Origin: Diphasiastrum complanatum
Taxonomy: Eukaryota > Streptophyta > Lycopodiopsida > Lycopodiales > Lycopodiaceae
Length of the DNA stretch: 64,000 bases
Direction: 5' to 3'
Assembly (NCBI GenBank): GCA_029204225.1
Contig: CM055096.1
Coordinates: 1,561,908 to 1,625,907, forward strand
Of this stretch, positions 11,185-22,934 are shown in pieces. The notes under the pieces are model-generated. The model was not told the origin of the DNA. It made no database searches and worked only from the letters and a program-made list of their open reading frames with translations. Made by a program: the position numbers and the translations under genes. The stretch's first letter is position 1, and every line of letters starts with the position of its first letter.

Positions 11185-14100
11185 ATGCAGACCTGGTACC
11201 AGCAGGCGAAGTCCTTCTTCAAGGAAATCGAATTTCAGATCCCTCTCTTGATAGGTTATCAAAGCCCCTATCTAGTACACACGGCATATGCCAATTATCA
11301 TACCATGGCAAGATCATGTCAGATCATAGTTCCCCCTATCAGGTATTATGTCTATAACGTATCCTTTTCGGCAGCTGAATTGCAACCTTATGGGCCAAAC
11401 ATTGTCACACAGACACTCCAGAAGATAGAGCAAATGACATATTTCAAATATATTGATTCCTCTATGACCAAGTGAAAGAACAAGCATGGGTACAGGCTGG
11501 AAGAAATCAACGACAAACAACTTTAAGCAGCATGTGCATATCTCACCAGATGCACACAAAAGCCTCGAATGAAAGTGCTGAGGGTACCCATGTCCCTGTT
11601 TCACATGATGGCAGATTCACAACTGCATGCCCAGAACCTCTATGATTGGGCACAGTTTGCTTCAAATTGTCTTCATGAGTGCATTAAACACAAGCAGCCT
11701 ATCACGATATTAGGATATTTGATGACAGATATCACTCTGCATCAAGTACAAATGGGCCCAAACTCCAACAACAACTACAGCTTGCGGACAAGGCATGGGA
11801 TATTTCCATTGAACACAAGAAGCCCAAGCGTGCAAGGACAACTTCACCATTGGGGTCGCAGGGCAAATGAGTCAACACCAATATCCTCCCTTTGGTACAC
11901 AAGCCAAGAAGCCCACCCTAGAATCCACAAGCAGCTGCAATCTCCGGAGCTCAACATGCAGATACCTCAAGGGCTCAGTTGCCAGGTACATGGCAACAAC
12001 GAAGACAAGAGAAGCTTCAAATTGGGAGCACATCACCGGTGGAATCAGTTTCACATGGTTCCATGTCAGATGGTGGCAGCTCATCCACAGCATCACAACA
12101 ACACTCGTCACCCTCACATGTCATCGACGGGGGTGATGGAGCAACTACATCCACACTGGCACCTGACACGACAGTACCTCAAGTCCCAAGTCAGCCAAAT
12201 GAAGCCACCACCCCACCCACATTGATTACAACGCCAACGCCACCAACATCACCACTGGCACAAGTTTTTTTGGGGGGGGAGGAGTGGGGATACTTAGTCC
12301 CCAAGACACGGGAGCAGCCCAACAGTCACAAGATCAACAATAACAGGCCCAGCAAGTCCACATATTGGACACATCTCAATATTTTGATGCTGCGGACCTG
12401 ATGGAGATAAGCGGCGACGAACCAGAAAAGGGGAAGCAGCCAGGAAGAAGTCAGACACCTCCACCTTCATCTCCATCTTGAGTTCTAACACCACGTCTAT
12501 TTTTTGGTTTAGCCTCACCATACCACACCCTAGATCAGTACCCAACTCTCTCTAACACTGAAAAGCTCACTAAAGTAGCCAAATGCTCAATGATTGCACA
12601 TGCATTGGTTGGTGAGCCAACATCAAGTTCTAGAGAGCAAGGTCCAACATCAAGACCAAGAGATTGTGTGATATCAAAGGATGGCCAAAGAAAAAGAAAA
12701 AGAGGCAGTAGAAAGTAGATCCGTGATGGCCGGACAAAAATCCACCTTGGAAGAGGGCCAGCAGCAACTGAAGCAGCAGATGGTCCAAATCAACCAAGTA
12801 CAAGATGGATCGTCAGGTGCAATGATAGTCAATGCTCCTCCAGTCAAGCCCGAGGACATTCAAATCCAGGCCCCACAGGCCTCAGCCATCCGGATGGAGA
12901 AATACATAAGGCTAATCCAAGAGCGAGAGGCCGATAAGAATGTTTTTGAAAACATTGTGGTGAAACAAGAAAAGATCATCCTGGAGTCCCAGAAGCAACT
13001 GGAAGAAACAATGATGGAGTAGGGAATAAGGACGGGCAAACCCACCCATCAGACGGTAGCTCAGGATTGGGTGGCCAGAGAGCCGGTGTTGCTTCCATGA
13101 GCTTTCTCCGATCCCCTCCCACCTTTAACCCTTCCTCCTACTCTACATTTAATTTCTCTGAAACATTCATTTCAACTTACCCAATTCTTCCATCTCCCCT
13201 TTCTTCATCACCTCCTAGTCAAATAATGGGCCCATCAAAAGGTCCAACTGACACCCACAAAGCCCGACGGGACGAGTTCCTCCAACAACTCCACTCCCTC
13301 GGTGCTGCGTATAACTTATTATTTCCGCCTGCTCCTAAACCATTCACCCCCACACTCCTCTCCCCAGATCACTCCATCCCCGACCTTTCAGAAACTAACA
13401 CAGACATCGGAGCCGATGATGACTTCCCGGCTGACCAACCAGAGACAAGAAGATTCTCGCCCATGCCAGACACGGGTGCAGATGAGTCGTCGACAAGCGA
13501 ACGAGCAAAAGAGAAAGACACGGGCACCAAGGCCCTTGATGATTATCTGGCAAGGCCGCCCCAACCGTGTAGGAACTCCCCCTACCCGGCCTAGAAGTAA
13601 ACTAGCTGATACAAGGGAATCAGAGAGATTTGAAAGAAAATACCCTCCCAATATGAGGGGCGACAAAGAAGACATCGATCAAAGCCAATACTCCACCAGG
13701 GCCGAGATCATTGCCGCACTACAACTGCAGCCAGATGGCGGAGCAAAGTCCTGAAGGATAGCAGACGACTCCAAGAATATTTGAGGGCACCGGCATGGAA
13801 GCGAGTGGATCCTTTTTACATGCCGCTCAAATGCAGAAACCCATGGCCAGTGGAAAAGCCTCAAGTGGAGTTAGTAAACTGGCCAGTCATTCCGGAAATT
13901 ATAGAGAGAACCTCCCTTGATGATCTGAGGCTATAGTTACTAGACTTCGGGCACAAATACAAGTCAAGTGCCGATCTTTGCGTGCAGAAAAGTGCCGAGT
14001 ATTGCCGATCCATGGCCTTCCTGATGCAGCAAGAGTGTTTATGGAATCGAGGTTTGGATTTCATTAGGATCAACCCAAACACAGCCCTCCAGACAGAAGA

Positions 14101-14356
14101 AGACCATGAGATGATGGCCAGGCTATACTATAGAGTGGCCTTCATGTCGTCACGCTATGTGACCATGGTGGAAGACTGGCAGGAAATGGGCTTCGTAGAA
14201 AAAATAAGAGAATATCTGGGGCCCCTTAATTTCGGAAGTAAGCTCCGCTTCCAAGTTTTTGAAGCCTTGGGCCAGAAGATGAGAGAGCGAAAGCAGACGG
14301 CGCGACGACGAGGTGAACAGGATTCACAAGAAGTGCTCAAGAGGGTTGGTATGTAG
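11185..14356 (+). pseudogene. Gypsy G1 3' accessory coding module (unknown function)
   Basis: Broken frames in element orientation between the minisatellite and the 3' LTR. Parts in order: an N-terminal globular piece (11185-11800, with a LYDW..F...L block), a low-complexity Ser/Thr/Pro/Gln part (11900-12480), a Lys/Glu/Gln-rich probable coiled coil (12681-13022), a Pro/Ser-rich part (13067-13590), and a conserved C-terminal part (13750-14356) with VNWPVI, NPNTAL and ARLYYRVAF. The same series in the same order occurs in G2 (47700-50604): YDW..F, coiled coil, FNWPII, DPNKAL and ARVYYRAAF. I do not recognise the family. There are no signal peptide or membrane segments, so it does not look like an envelope gene. 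Confidence 0.65.
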
Positions 14357-14496
14357 CGGCCAATTGAGGGACTTCCAATTTTGGCGAATAAATTTTGCGG
14401 ATAATAAGCACTTGGTTTTATGGAAGCGAACGAAAATCCACGCTTTTCCAAGTGCCAAGCGGAAGACATCATCGGTGTTGCAGTGGGTCCTGCAAC

Positions 14497-14513
14497 AGAT
14501 TAGGGGTGGATAA
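14497..14513 (+). promoter_or_regulatory. G1 polypurine tract
   Basis: The purine-rich AGATTAGGGGTGGATAA is directly followed by TGTTAGC, the start of the 3' LTR. Its position and composition fit a plus-strand primer. Confidence 0.7.
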
Positions 14514-15587
14514 TGTTAGCTGATTCTCTAGTGCCGAGCCAAGTCGAAGACATAAGTTATCTCTCACCCATGACTGAGGAGGTCTCAGAAGGAAGAGAGC
14601 AGAAGAAGCTGAGAGCTGAGGAAATACTAGTTAGGAAGATAGTGATTAACTATGTGAGCCTACATGGTGTCTCCCAAAGAAGGAATGAGCATGTAGGAGC
14701 TAGTAATATTTCCTTGAATAGTTGTAATAAATGTAGACCCCCCTTAAAATAGTAAGAGTGAGCCACCTTTTGATGGTGACATCTAGTGGAAGGGCAAATT
14801 CCACATGTAGTTTCTAATTTAGTGGAATTGCCACATGGGCTCCACATGGGCAGCCTTCTTGCTTATTTAAGGGCCCCCCTCTCTTGTGAGGGAGCTTTTG
14901 ATTGTATTTTCAAGTTCTCTTGAGCTAATAAAGTGGATCCTCCATGAGTTCTTGAAGATCACTAAGCTCCTTGTTCATGGCAATGATCTCGAGTGATATT
15001 TCTATGAGCATGCTTGATTCCTTGCTTGTGGATTAACTAGGTCCTTGTTTCTTGTTCTTGCTTAGTTGTGGATTAGATTCAGTTCTTGCTTGTGGAATCT
15101 TGTAGAAATCAGCATTCAAGTAAACTATAGAGGCTGGAAATGCGGTGTAAATCTTGCATAGTCTTGATGTTCTTGGATAATCTAGGCATCAAGTAATGTG
15201 TGTTTCTTGATTCTTAGATTGTTAAGTGCTGTTAGGAATCTTGTATCTTGTTTCTTGAATCTTGTTTTAGTTTCAGTAGCTAATCTAGTTCTTGATTGTT
15301 CATTGATTCAGTAGTTAGTAGCAGGATCGCTCTTTGTGCTGAACGTTGATCTGCTTGAGCTATAGATGGTTGCATGGCTAGTGTATGCATGTAGCTGAGT
15401 ATCGGATTTGAGTTACCCACTGACAAGCTGGAAAATACGTAATGCATCCTTGAATATTTCTTCTGCATTGTAACCGTTCTAATAAGAAGAGTAATCACAA
15501 AGAACCATAACAACAGAAGTAATCCAAGAGGGACAAACAACAAAAAAGAGAAAAAACGTGTTCAAAGAATCAATGAATCTGTGAACA
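14514..15587 (+). repeat. G1 3' LTR (left arm of a 2.5-kb inverted repeat)
   Basis: 1074 bp, begins TGTTAGCTG and ends GTGAACA. It contains the TATA-like 'gcttatttaagg' at about 14870 and an AATAAA-like signal near 14925. It is preceded by a polypurine tract and followed by atgca (15588-15592). A homologous copy lies inverted at 15973-17069. Small open frames within it (for example on the minus strand, 15280-15543) look accidental. Confidence 0.85.
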
Positions 15588-15952
15588 ATGCACTAAGGTG
15601 AACAAAATCTAGCACACTCTGGGGCATCATATGTCCAAGAAAGGATGTTGACATAATAGAGTGAACTCAAAATAGGACAACAAACTCCACGATACACAAT
15701 CATAAGACATTTAGAGAAATATAGAGGGTAGTAGCCAACGTCACAAGGGAGGTGTGCAATCTTCAACCTTATGGAGTCTACCTACCCAAGCTAGTGCCAT
15801 CAACAATATCATGCATTTCTTGGGAAGAGATTCCTTCTTTCTTTGTGTGCCCAAAAATAAGTCCATGTGCATTTGTTTGAAGTGAATTTCTTACCTTTGC
15901 GGTACATGAATATATCACATCCTTCTTGATGAAGGCGATGCATCACTCAACA
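15588..15952. other. Spacer between inverted G1 LTRs (inversion junction inside)
   Basis: It starts with the target duplication atgca and ends at the inverted primer site. No gene is visible. If the inversion model is right, the left part is original flanking DNA, the right part is the reversed G1 leader, and the breakpoint lies somewhere between them. Confidence 0.5.
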
Positions 15953-15970
15953 AGCTGTGGAACGGTGCCA
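15953..15970 (-). promoter_or_regulatory. G1-type primer binding site, inverted
   Basis: Read on the minus strand, TGGCACCGTTCC follows two bases after the LTR end. It resembles the TGGCGCCGTTGCC tRNA-Asp primer site of G2. The match is imperfect after about 12 bases, consistent with decay. Confidence 0.6.
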
Positions 15971-15972
15971 AA

Positions 15973-17069
15973 TGTTCACAGATTCACTGATTCATGAACA
16001 CATTTTTTCTCTTTTTTGTTGCTTTTCTCTCTTGGATTACTTATGTTGTTATGGTTCTTTGTGATTACTCTTCTTATTAGAACGGTTACAGAGCAGAAGC
16101 AATATTCAAGGATGCATTACGTATTTCCTAGCTTGTTAGTGGGTAACTCAAATCCGATACTCAGCTATATGCATACACTAGCCATGCAACAATCTACAGC
16201 TCAAGTAGATCAACATTCAGCATAGAGAGTGATCCTGCTACTAAATACTGAATCAAAGAACAATCAAGAACTAGATTAGCTACTGAAACTAAAACAAGAT
16301 TCAAGAAACAATAAACAAGATTCCTAGCAGCATTTAACAATCTAAGAATCAAGAAACACACATTACTTGATGCCTAGATTATCCAAGAATATCAAGAACT
16401 AGAATGTCAAGACTATGCAAGATTTACACCACATTTCCAGCCTCTATAGTTTACTTGAATGCTGATTTCTACAAGATTCCACCAGCAAGAACTGAAGCTA
16501 ATCCACAACTAAGCAAAAACAAGAAACAAGAACCTAGTTAATCCACAAGCAAGGAATCAAGCATGCTCATAGAAATATCACTCGAGATCATTTCCATGAA
16601 CAAGGAGCTTAGTGATCTTCAAGAACTCATGGAGGATCCTCTTTATTAGATCAAGAGAACTTAAAAATACAATCAAAAGATCCCTCACAAGAGAGGGGGC
16701 CTTTAAATAAGCAAGAAGGTTGTCCATGTGGAGCCCATGTGGCAATTCCACTAAAATAGAAATTACATGTGGAATTTGCCCTTCCACTAGAGGTCACCAT
16801 CAAAAGGGACTCGCTCTTACTATTTTAAGGGGGGCTACATTTATTACAACTATTCAAGGAAATGTTACTAGCTCCTACATGGTCATTCCTTCTTTGGGAT
16901 ACACCATGTAGGCTCACATAGTTAATCACTATCTTTCTGGCTAGTATTTCCTCGGCTCTCATGCTCGGCTCTCAGCTTCTTCTGCTCTCTTCCTTCTGAG
17001 ACTCCTCGGTCATGGGTGAGAGATAACTTATGTCTTCAGCTTGGCTCAACACTAGAGAATCGGCTAACA
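15973..17069 (-). repeat. G1 5' LTR, inverted
   Basis: 1097 bp homologous to 14514-15587 in opposite orientation, from TGTTAGC (minus strand at 17069) to GAACA at 15973. A primer site lies on its inner side, so it is a 5' LTR. The outer flank at 17070-17074 is tgcat, the reverse complement of atgca after the 3' LTR. I infer these are the two ends of one insertion. Confidence 0.8.
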
Positions 17070-17074
17070 TGCAT

Positions 17075-17769
17075 GAACCTTGGTCTCATTCATATTGCTT
17101 TTCATCTATTCTTCAACCTTCTAATTGGAAAAAACCATTTCACATACATGATGACACTTTCAATATGTTGTTAGGTGTGCACTTGCTCGTTAGCCTAGTG
17201 AGGACAAAGATTACAACATGTGTAGGTATCACGCAATCAAGGTATTGACCATTGTTGAAAATAATTCATTTGCTAATCTCATGAGTTGATTCTTCACTCA
17301 CATGGCCTGATTTAGCCATCATAAGAATAGTCCCAGATTAGATTGCATCAAACTTACACGCTTCAGTGCATCAACTCAAACTCAAGCCTATCATATGATT
17401 AAAGCTTCAAGATGTGCACATGCTATCTCATTATTTAAAGCAAATGTTGAGCAAAAAAAAAATGTTATCAAACAATCCTAAGCATGAATATATGTTCTCT
17501 TTAACAATTTAAGATTAATTCAAAGTGAACTATACATGTTATTCAACCTCGCAAAATGTACACATAACATGATAAGCAAACATACTTATAGAGAAAACTT
17601 GAACATACCTCACAAACTACTAGAGACTCCTCCTACCTTATCTACTTCCAAGGTTTAGAGGGGCTAAAAAAAGGTAGTCATCAAGCAATAAAGTCATCCC
17701 AGTTTCGTGAGCCTATGAGTGCTCCTTAGTAAATCAAGAGTTGCACAAATTGTGTGGGCATGTTATATT
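17075..17769. other. Unassigned DNA
   Basis: About 700 bp of AT-rich sequence with an A-rich run near 17453. I recognise no coding domain or repeat. The right part may include the truncated end of copia F. Confidence 0.4.
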
Positions 17770-17774
17770 GTTTT

Positions 17775-18933
17775 TTAAGGTGATAAAATTGTTGCATAAA
17801 CATCACAACCAAATACTCTCAAATGAGAAATATTAGGTTTCTTTCCAGTAACAGCTTCATGAGGTGTCTTACCTTCCATTAATTTTGTAGGACACCGATT
17901 CAGGATGTGCATAGCTGTGCTACAAGCTTCTGCCCAAAAGGTGTTTGGCAGACCCTTGCTTTTGAGCATCACCCTGGCCATCTCAACAATAGATCTGTTC
18001 TTTTGTTCTGCAACTCCATTTTGCTGCGGTGAATAAGGTGTTGCAGTCTGCCTCTTGATCCCTTGATCTTTGCAGAAATCAATAAATTCTATCAAAAAAT
18101 ACTCACCACCTCCATTAGATCTCAAAGTTCTGATGCAACATCCTGTTTTCTTTTCAACTAATGCCTTGAATTCCCTAAACTTAGCAAAAGCATATGATTT
18201 CTTGCTTATGAAATAAATCCAAATGCATCTGCTATAATCATCAATGAAGGTGATAAAGTAATAGTAGCCACTAAGAGATCTAGTCTACATAGGTCCACAT
18301 AAATCACTATGGACAAGATCTAGGATGCCACTGGCTCTCCTTGCTCCACTTTTGGGAAACCTCTCTCTGTGTTGTTTTCCCAAAATGCAACCTTCACAAA
18401 TTTTTTCCTCAAAAGAAATATCAGGCAATCCTATAACTAGATTAGCTCTTTTGAGAATCTGCAAACTTTGAGCACTAATATGATTGAATCGTTGATGCCA
18501 AAGATCACTTCGACTATCAACCGTGCTTATCTCGCATTCAATTTGTAGAGTCGATTCTCGTTGGCTCTAGCTCCTATGACAATCACTTTGTAGTGATTCT
18601 TGATGTCTTTGACAAGACATTTGTCATTGTCAAACTCAACCTTGAGTTGTTGATCAGCCATCGTCCCAACAAATAGTAGATTGCTAGATAAGCTAGGTAC
18701 ATATTGCACATTGCTTATCCACTTTATCCCCCGCTGGCTAACTTCATTGGTACCACTCCAACTCCTTTAACACATAGCAATTTGCCATCGGCTTGTCCAA
18801 CTTCATCACCATTGTGAGTTTTCTTGAGTTCTGAAAACCACTCTTTCCTTGAAGTCATGTGCTTGGATGCACCACTATCAATGTACCAGGTATCCTTGAT
18901 TTCATCACTTGTCATTAATGCTGTAATGAACAA
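17775..18933 (-). pseudogene. copia F protease and integrase
   Basis: The protease fragment (18724-18933) has WYIDSGASKHMT with a normal DSGA active site. After a broken stretch, the integrase HHCC domain and core follow (17775-18510), with FIDDYSR, then LRSNGGGEY and NGVAEQKNR, and the C-terminal block HLRVFGCD. The middle catalytic motif should read LRSDNGGEY. Here the Asp is replaced, so strand transfer would be lost. Several stops lie between 18520 and 18730, so this is a dead polyprotein. Confidence 0.85.
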
Positions 18934-19029
18934 TTTTGAGCTCTCACCTGTATTATCTTCATATTGATCATCATCGTATCGATGTTGATCAGTATAATTG
19001 TTTTCATAATAACAATCATCAAATTGATG

Positions 19030-19931
19030 TTAATCAGCATAATTTTCCACTTGCCCTTTGTCTTTTCTTTGTTCTATCTCCTTCAGTTTCTTGAAGCATT
19101 CATGCTCCCAGTGGCCAGGTTTGTTACAATACCTACAATTTCCAAGTTTATTTTGCCTGGGATAGCCACATTCTTGACCTCGGCCTTGATTCCAATTGCC
19201 TCGATTTGGGCCATTATTAGATTGCTCTTGAAATTGTTGGAATGATCCATGATTTGAGTTTCCACCTCTTGATTGGTGTCTTCCATGACCAAATCTACCA
19301 CCACATCTCCTGACTGCAAGAGCTTGATCAAATCCGCTGTTGTGATGACTCAAGTTCTCTTGACGTTGTTCTTCCTGCAAAAGCAATCCACCTAACTCTT
19401 CATAGGTTGGAAGATTTTTCTGTGTGGCTATACTTGTCACAAACATCTGATGTGACTCACTCAAACTATTCAATGTCAACTACACAATCTCACGATCATG
19501 TTCTCCCTCTCCAACTACTGCTAATTGGTCACGAATCTCTTTGATCTTCAATAGGTGATCAGCAACAATTGCACCATCATCCATCTGCAATGTGTGCAGC
19601 TTCGTCTTCAAGAATAGCACTCGAGATGTGTTTGTGGTCTCAAACAATGCCTTCAACGTATCCCATGCTTCTTTTGGTCATTCTAAATCCAAAATGTAGG
19701 GAATAATTGCATCTCTAACTGATAAGTTGATGACATTCTGTGCTTTCCGTTTTCTCTTGTCAAATGTCCATTGATCTTCTTCAATCAATGGCCTTGTCTC
19801 TTCCTGTCACGACCTCCCATAGCTCCTTTTCCATCAAAATGTTCTTCAGTTTGAATTTCCAAACTGCATAGTTGTCGGCTCCTTCCAATTTGCTTGACTC
19901 ATTGAGGACACTCTCGCTTAGAGTTGCCATT
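19030..19931 (-). pseudogene. copia F Gag
   Basis: Starts at the ATG at 19931 (minus strand) with MATLSESV and an ADNYAVWKFKLKN block typical of copia Gag. It continues with a LTLNSLSESHQMFVTSI block and an RG/N-rich stretch, and ends in the CCHC knuckle CRYCNKPGHWEHEC (about 19125-19090). In-frame stops near 19678 and 19482 break it. It would form the particle shell and bind genomic RNA. Confidence 0.85.
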
Positions 19932-19999
19932 ACTGAACAGATGAGTCCAAATCAAGTAATCTATCACACCACAAAACTGTATATTTTTCTAGTTATATG

Positions 20000-20241
20000 C
20001 CTGATATCGGAATGGAGCACAGAAGTACGGCTGCTCAGGATCCTCTTCAACTTGTACGCTTGGATCCGATATTGGAGCATGCGATATCAGACTGGAGCAT
20101 GGATGTACAACTGTTCAAAATTTTCTTTAGTTTGTGCGCTTGGATCCGATATTGGTACGAACATGCGATATCGGACTGGAACGCAGATGTACGACTACTC
20201 AGGTGTCTCTTCAGCTAGCGTGCTTGGATCCGATATTGGTA
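20000..20241. repeat. Three tandem units of about 83 bp in the copia F leader
   Basis: Three consecutive copies sharing 'gatatcggactgga' and 'cgcttggatccgatattgg', with diverged centres. They lie between the gag start and the primer site of copia F. This is probably a local duplication in the leader. No function can be read from it. Confidence 0.8.
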
Positions 20242-20840
20242 TGGAAAAAAGAGAGAATATAAGAACTTTCAAAGGTACGCTGGTACACCGCCTCCTCTTT
20301 GCAAAGATTTCAAAACGAGTGATCGTTCAAACAGACAGATATCAGTAATGTGAAAAGTATGAAGCTTCCTAACTCTGAATGACAGTACTAGATACTATCT
20401 AGTGTGATTTGTGGTACTCCAAACAGACAAATGAGAGATTTCTTGGCAAACCTCTCACACAAATAACACTTTCCACAACAACTAGGAAGTATTGTAAGAA
20501 TCTCCCCCACTCAACAGATTTCCAATCTGTCTAATGCTGCCCTCCTTTTGGATGCCTTCGGGATTGTGCTTTTCACAACTAAGAAGTATTGTAAAAATCT
20601 CTCCACTCAGCAGATTTTCAACTTGTTTGATGCTGTCTTGGCCTTTCTGATGCCTCCGTGACTGTGTCTTTGTTCCCCACTGATGATTCTGAGCTCCAAA
20701 CCTGCAAAATACACCAAAGAAGGATTTCTTCCAGCCGTTTTTGTCTCTCCAAACTTTCACCTCCCGTGAAGGACTTTCTCACTTCGTTGCGGAGCCTTGA
20801 CAAGCTGTATCCACTGATCAGGCACGCAGGACTATTGCCA

Positions 20841-20851
20841 CTCTGATACCA
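20841..20851 (-). promoter_or_regulatory. copia F primer binding site
   Basis: On the minus strand TGGTATCAGAG directly follows the LTR end (...TTGACA). It is complementary to the 3' end of initiator tRNA-Met. Confidence 0.85.
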
Positions 20852-21114
20852 TGTCAACAATCAGAAATGCAACATCAAGCATTCACATAAGCAATCACCA
20901 AGTAGGGAGACAGAAGAAGAACACGCAATATCACTCTATCACGCTGCCACATATTGAATGTAAAATGTACATATAAACCCTGAACCCTGATAGAGAGGGA
21001 GAACCTAGGAGTAGACTACTAGACTAGCCAACGACTAGTTACAGCTATTAATAAAGTACATCGTAAACAATAACTAAGAAGTGTAACAATGAAGTTTATC
21101 ATTGATTTCTAACA
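20852..21114 (-). repeat. copia F 5' LTR
   Basis: 263 bp; on the minus strand it starts TGTTAGAAATC and ends GATTGTTGACA. It contains 'gtttatatgtac', a possible TATA region. A second, partial copy is at 41904-42120. Confidence 0.85.
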
Positions 21115-21859
21115 AAATGGAGAGTTTCGCAAAAAATGGGATGCTAAAAGTGGGTCATATGTGCGACAAGAGTTGCTTTTGACAGTCATAGCATGTAAAA
21201 ATAGTAGGATTGCTATAGGAGCCAGCATGTTGACAATATGTGAAGGTTTCACATGTGTGAGGACCTGCCCAAGACCCACAATGGACTTGTTGGAAGCGTA
21301 TTGGATTGTCAGAAGAACAACAGCTTAACGATCGTGAACGAAACAAAGAAAGTGAGAATGAATGAAAAACCAGAAGTGTTTGAAGTGTTCGGCATATTTA
21401 TGAAATATTGGTGGTTTAGGCTAGTATTTAATAAAAAGTGTCTTCCTAATATTGAAAGTACAGTCCTAAAAAACAAAGTCTAGAAGTATTAAATGTAAAT
21501 AGCTTCTTTGGTAAAATAAATTGGCCGAATAACGTGAAACCATGAGTAAAAATGGTATGTATACTAACATAAGAAATTCTACACTGTTGTCACAATTTTG
21601 GCTAAATACAATGGGAATTATACGTGGAGTGACGATGTTGCGTTTTTTGCATACCTTATATGTTGAAAACAGGTTGGAAACAAAATCAAACAGTGTCAGA
21701 ATTTTTAGAAAATGGAAATAGCAAGTGGATGTGGCAAGTAAATGGCAACCGTACTAACAAAAGAAGGTTGGAACTTCAAATTCTATGGGTAATATCGGAT
21801 GCATTCATATACAATGTAATATGGAGTCTCACAGGTTCTCTCGAATGAAATCACACGTA
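21115..21859. other. Unassigned DNA, possibly decayed gypsy leader
   Basis: No domain is recognised. It precedes the gypsy G4 gag, so part of it may be that element's degenerate 5' region. Confidence 0.3.
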
Positions 21860-22925
21860 CTTGAACCTTCTACAAACCCATTCGAGAGACGAGAACCTAA
21901 TAGAGCCAAATATTCATGTGCCAGATCCCATTTTCATGGTGCAGAATCATCATAGGCAAGAACACACCTTAGTGGCGCTTTTGCTACCCACGAAGCTCAT
22001 ATTGAAAAGCGAACACCAAAGTTATACCCTATATTGCTACCCAAGTAGGATGGTACTTCGGACCCTCAAATATTCTTGCAAATCTTTGAGAATGCATGTG
22101 ATGTTTATGGCAAAGCATCCAACAACGCTATGGTTCAATTGTTTTCCTTGACCATGATTGATAAAGCACGTGAATGGTTATTTAACCTAGATCGTGATGA
22201 TAAGCTAGACTACTCTAGTCTGAAAGAGTCCTTTTATCAAGCATTTCAAGCCCTTTAGTTTGATAGAGAGTCCTTTTTTAGTAATATCAAAGACAAACGA
22301 GTACGCGACTATATCGAACATTTCAAGTGCCTAAAAGGTCAAATACAAGAACATACATAAGAGGAATCAATACCAGACCTCCTACCCATATCATCAAGGG
22401 GCACCGAATGTGGCACTGCACTATGGAATGCCAATGAATCAGTAGCACATGGAAATACCTATACCACCTGGGCCAGCTAACAATCAAGTGGCTCAGGTAA
22501 ATCTAGCCGCAGTAGAACAAGGACCACCACCCCAACCTAAGCAACAGTAGTGGTATGGTCTGAAAGAGGCATTTGTTGATCCAACAATCCACGAATACTA
22601 TGCGACCTATGGTGCACAACCTCAACGTCGGGGAGGTAGGATCTATGGCTGCTATGGATGAGGCGAAGGCCATCGAATTGCGGAATGTCCTTATAAGGGA
22701 CAATATATAGCCTTTTGCAGAGAATGCGGGTATGAACATTGCTACAAAAACTACCCTAATAAATCTAGAACAACTGCACCCTTGAAGTTAATCACAGTAC
22801 ACCTAACAGCAGTTCCAGGAAGTATGCCACTGGAAAAACAAAAATCCCATGTTCCAGTGCTGAATGACTTAGAAGTAGGTCATATAGGGTACCATTGGAA
22901 AGCTCTCATCGAGTACTATCCAGCG
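21860..22925 (+). pseudogene. Gypsy G4 Gag fragment with zinc knuckles
   Basis: Frame-broken Gag of the G2/G3 family. The capsid-like part (22076-22258) has DVYGKASNNAMVQLFSLTMIDKAREWLFNL, the typical retrotransposon gag helix region. Downstream, around 22640-22790, lie two zinc knuckles with CX2CX3HX4C spacing. In the first, the second Cys codon has become TGA; in the second, the last Cys has become Tyr. Many other stops are present. It ends abruptly at about 22930, where an LTR piece in the opposite orientation begins. Confidence 0.8.
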
Positions 22926-22934
22926 GTTATGTGA

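Larger units (their letters stand above)
1..15587 (+). mobile_element. Ty3/gypsy element G1, left end outside window, interrupted by copia-1
   Basis: A decayed Ty3/gypsy LTR retrotransposon. In order: a protease-region frame (97-894), a linker (895-1293), RT and RNase H (about 1300-2700), the copia-1 insertion (2786-9216), the integrase zinc-binding segment (9222-9487), a minisatellite (9497-11070), a 3' accessory module (11185-14356), a polypurine tract (14497-14513) and the 3' LTR (14514-15587). The order protease, RT, RNase H, integrase is the gypsy arrangement. Gag and the 5' leader are not in the left part of the window. The probable 5' LTR lies inverted at 15973-17069, so I infer the element was cut by an inversion. 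Frames are broken throughout, so it cannot transpose by itself. Confidence 0.85.
17770..21114 (-). mobile_element. Ty1/copia element copia F, 5' part only
   Basis: Read on the minus strand: 5' LTR (20852-21114), primer site (20841-20851), leader with a tandem repeat, gag, protease and integrase, ending within the integrase C-terminal region near 17770. RT, RNase H and the 3' LTR are missing. A related LTR fragment lies at 41904-42120. Stops and frame changes show it is old. Confidence 0.85.

Noticed and set aside
15280-16225. A similar hydrophobic frame in both G1 LTR arms (about 70-87 residues)
   Set aside because: The two frames are similar because the arms are inverted copies of one LTR. 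There is no domain and no start context; it is LTR sequence.
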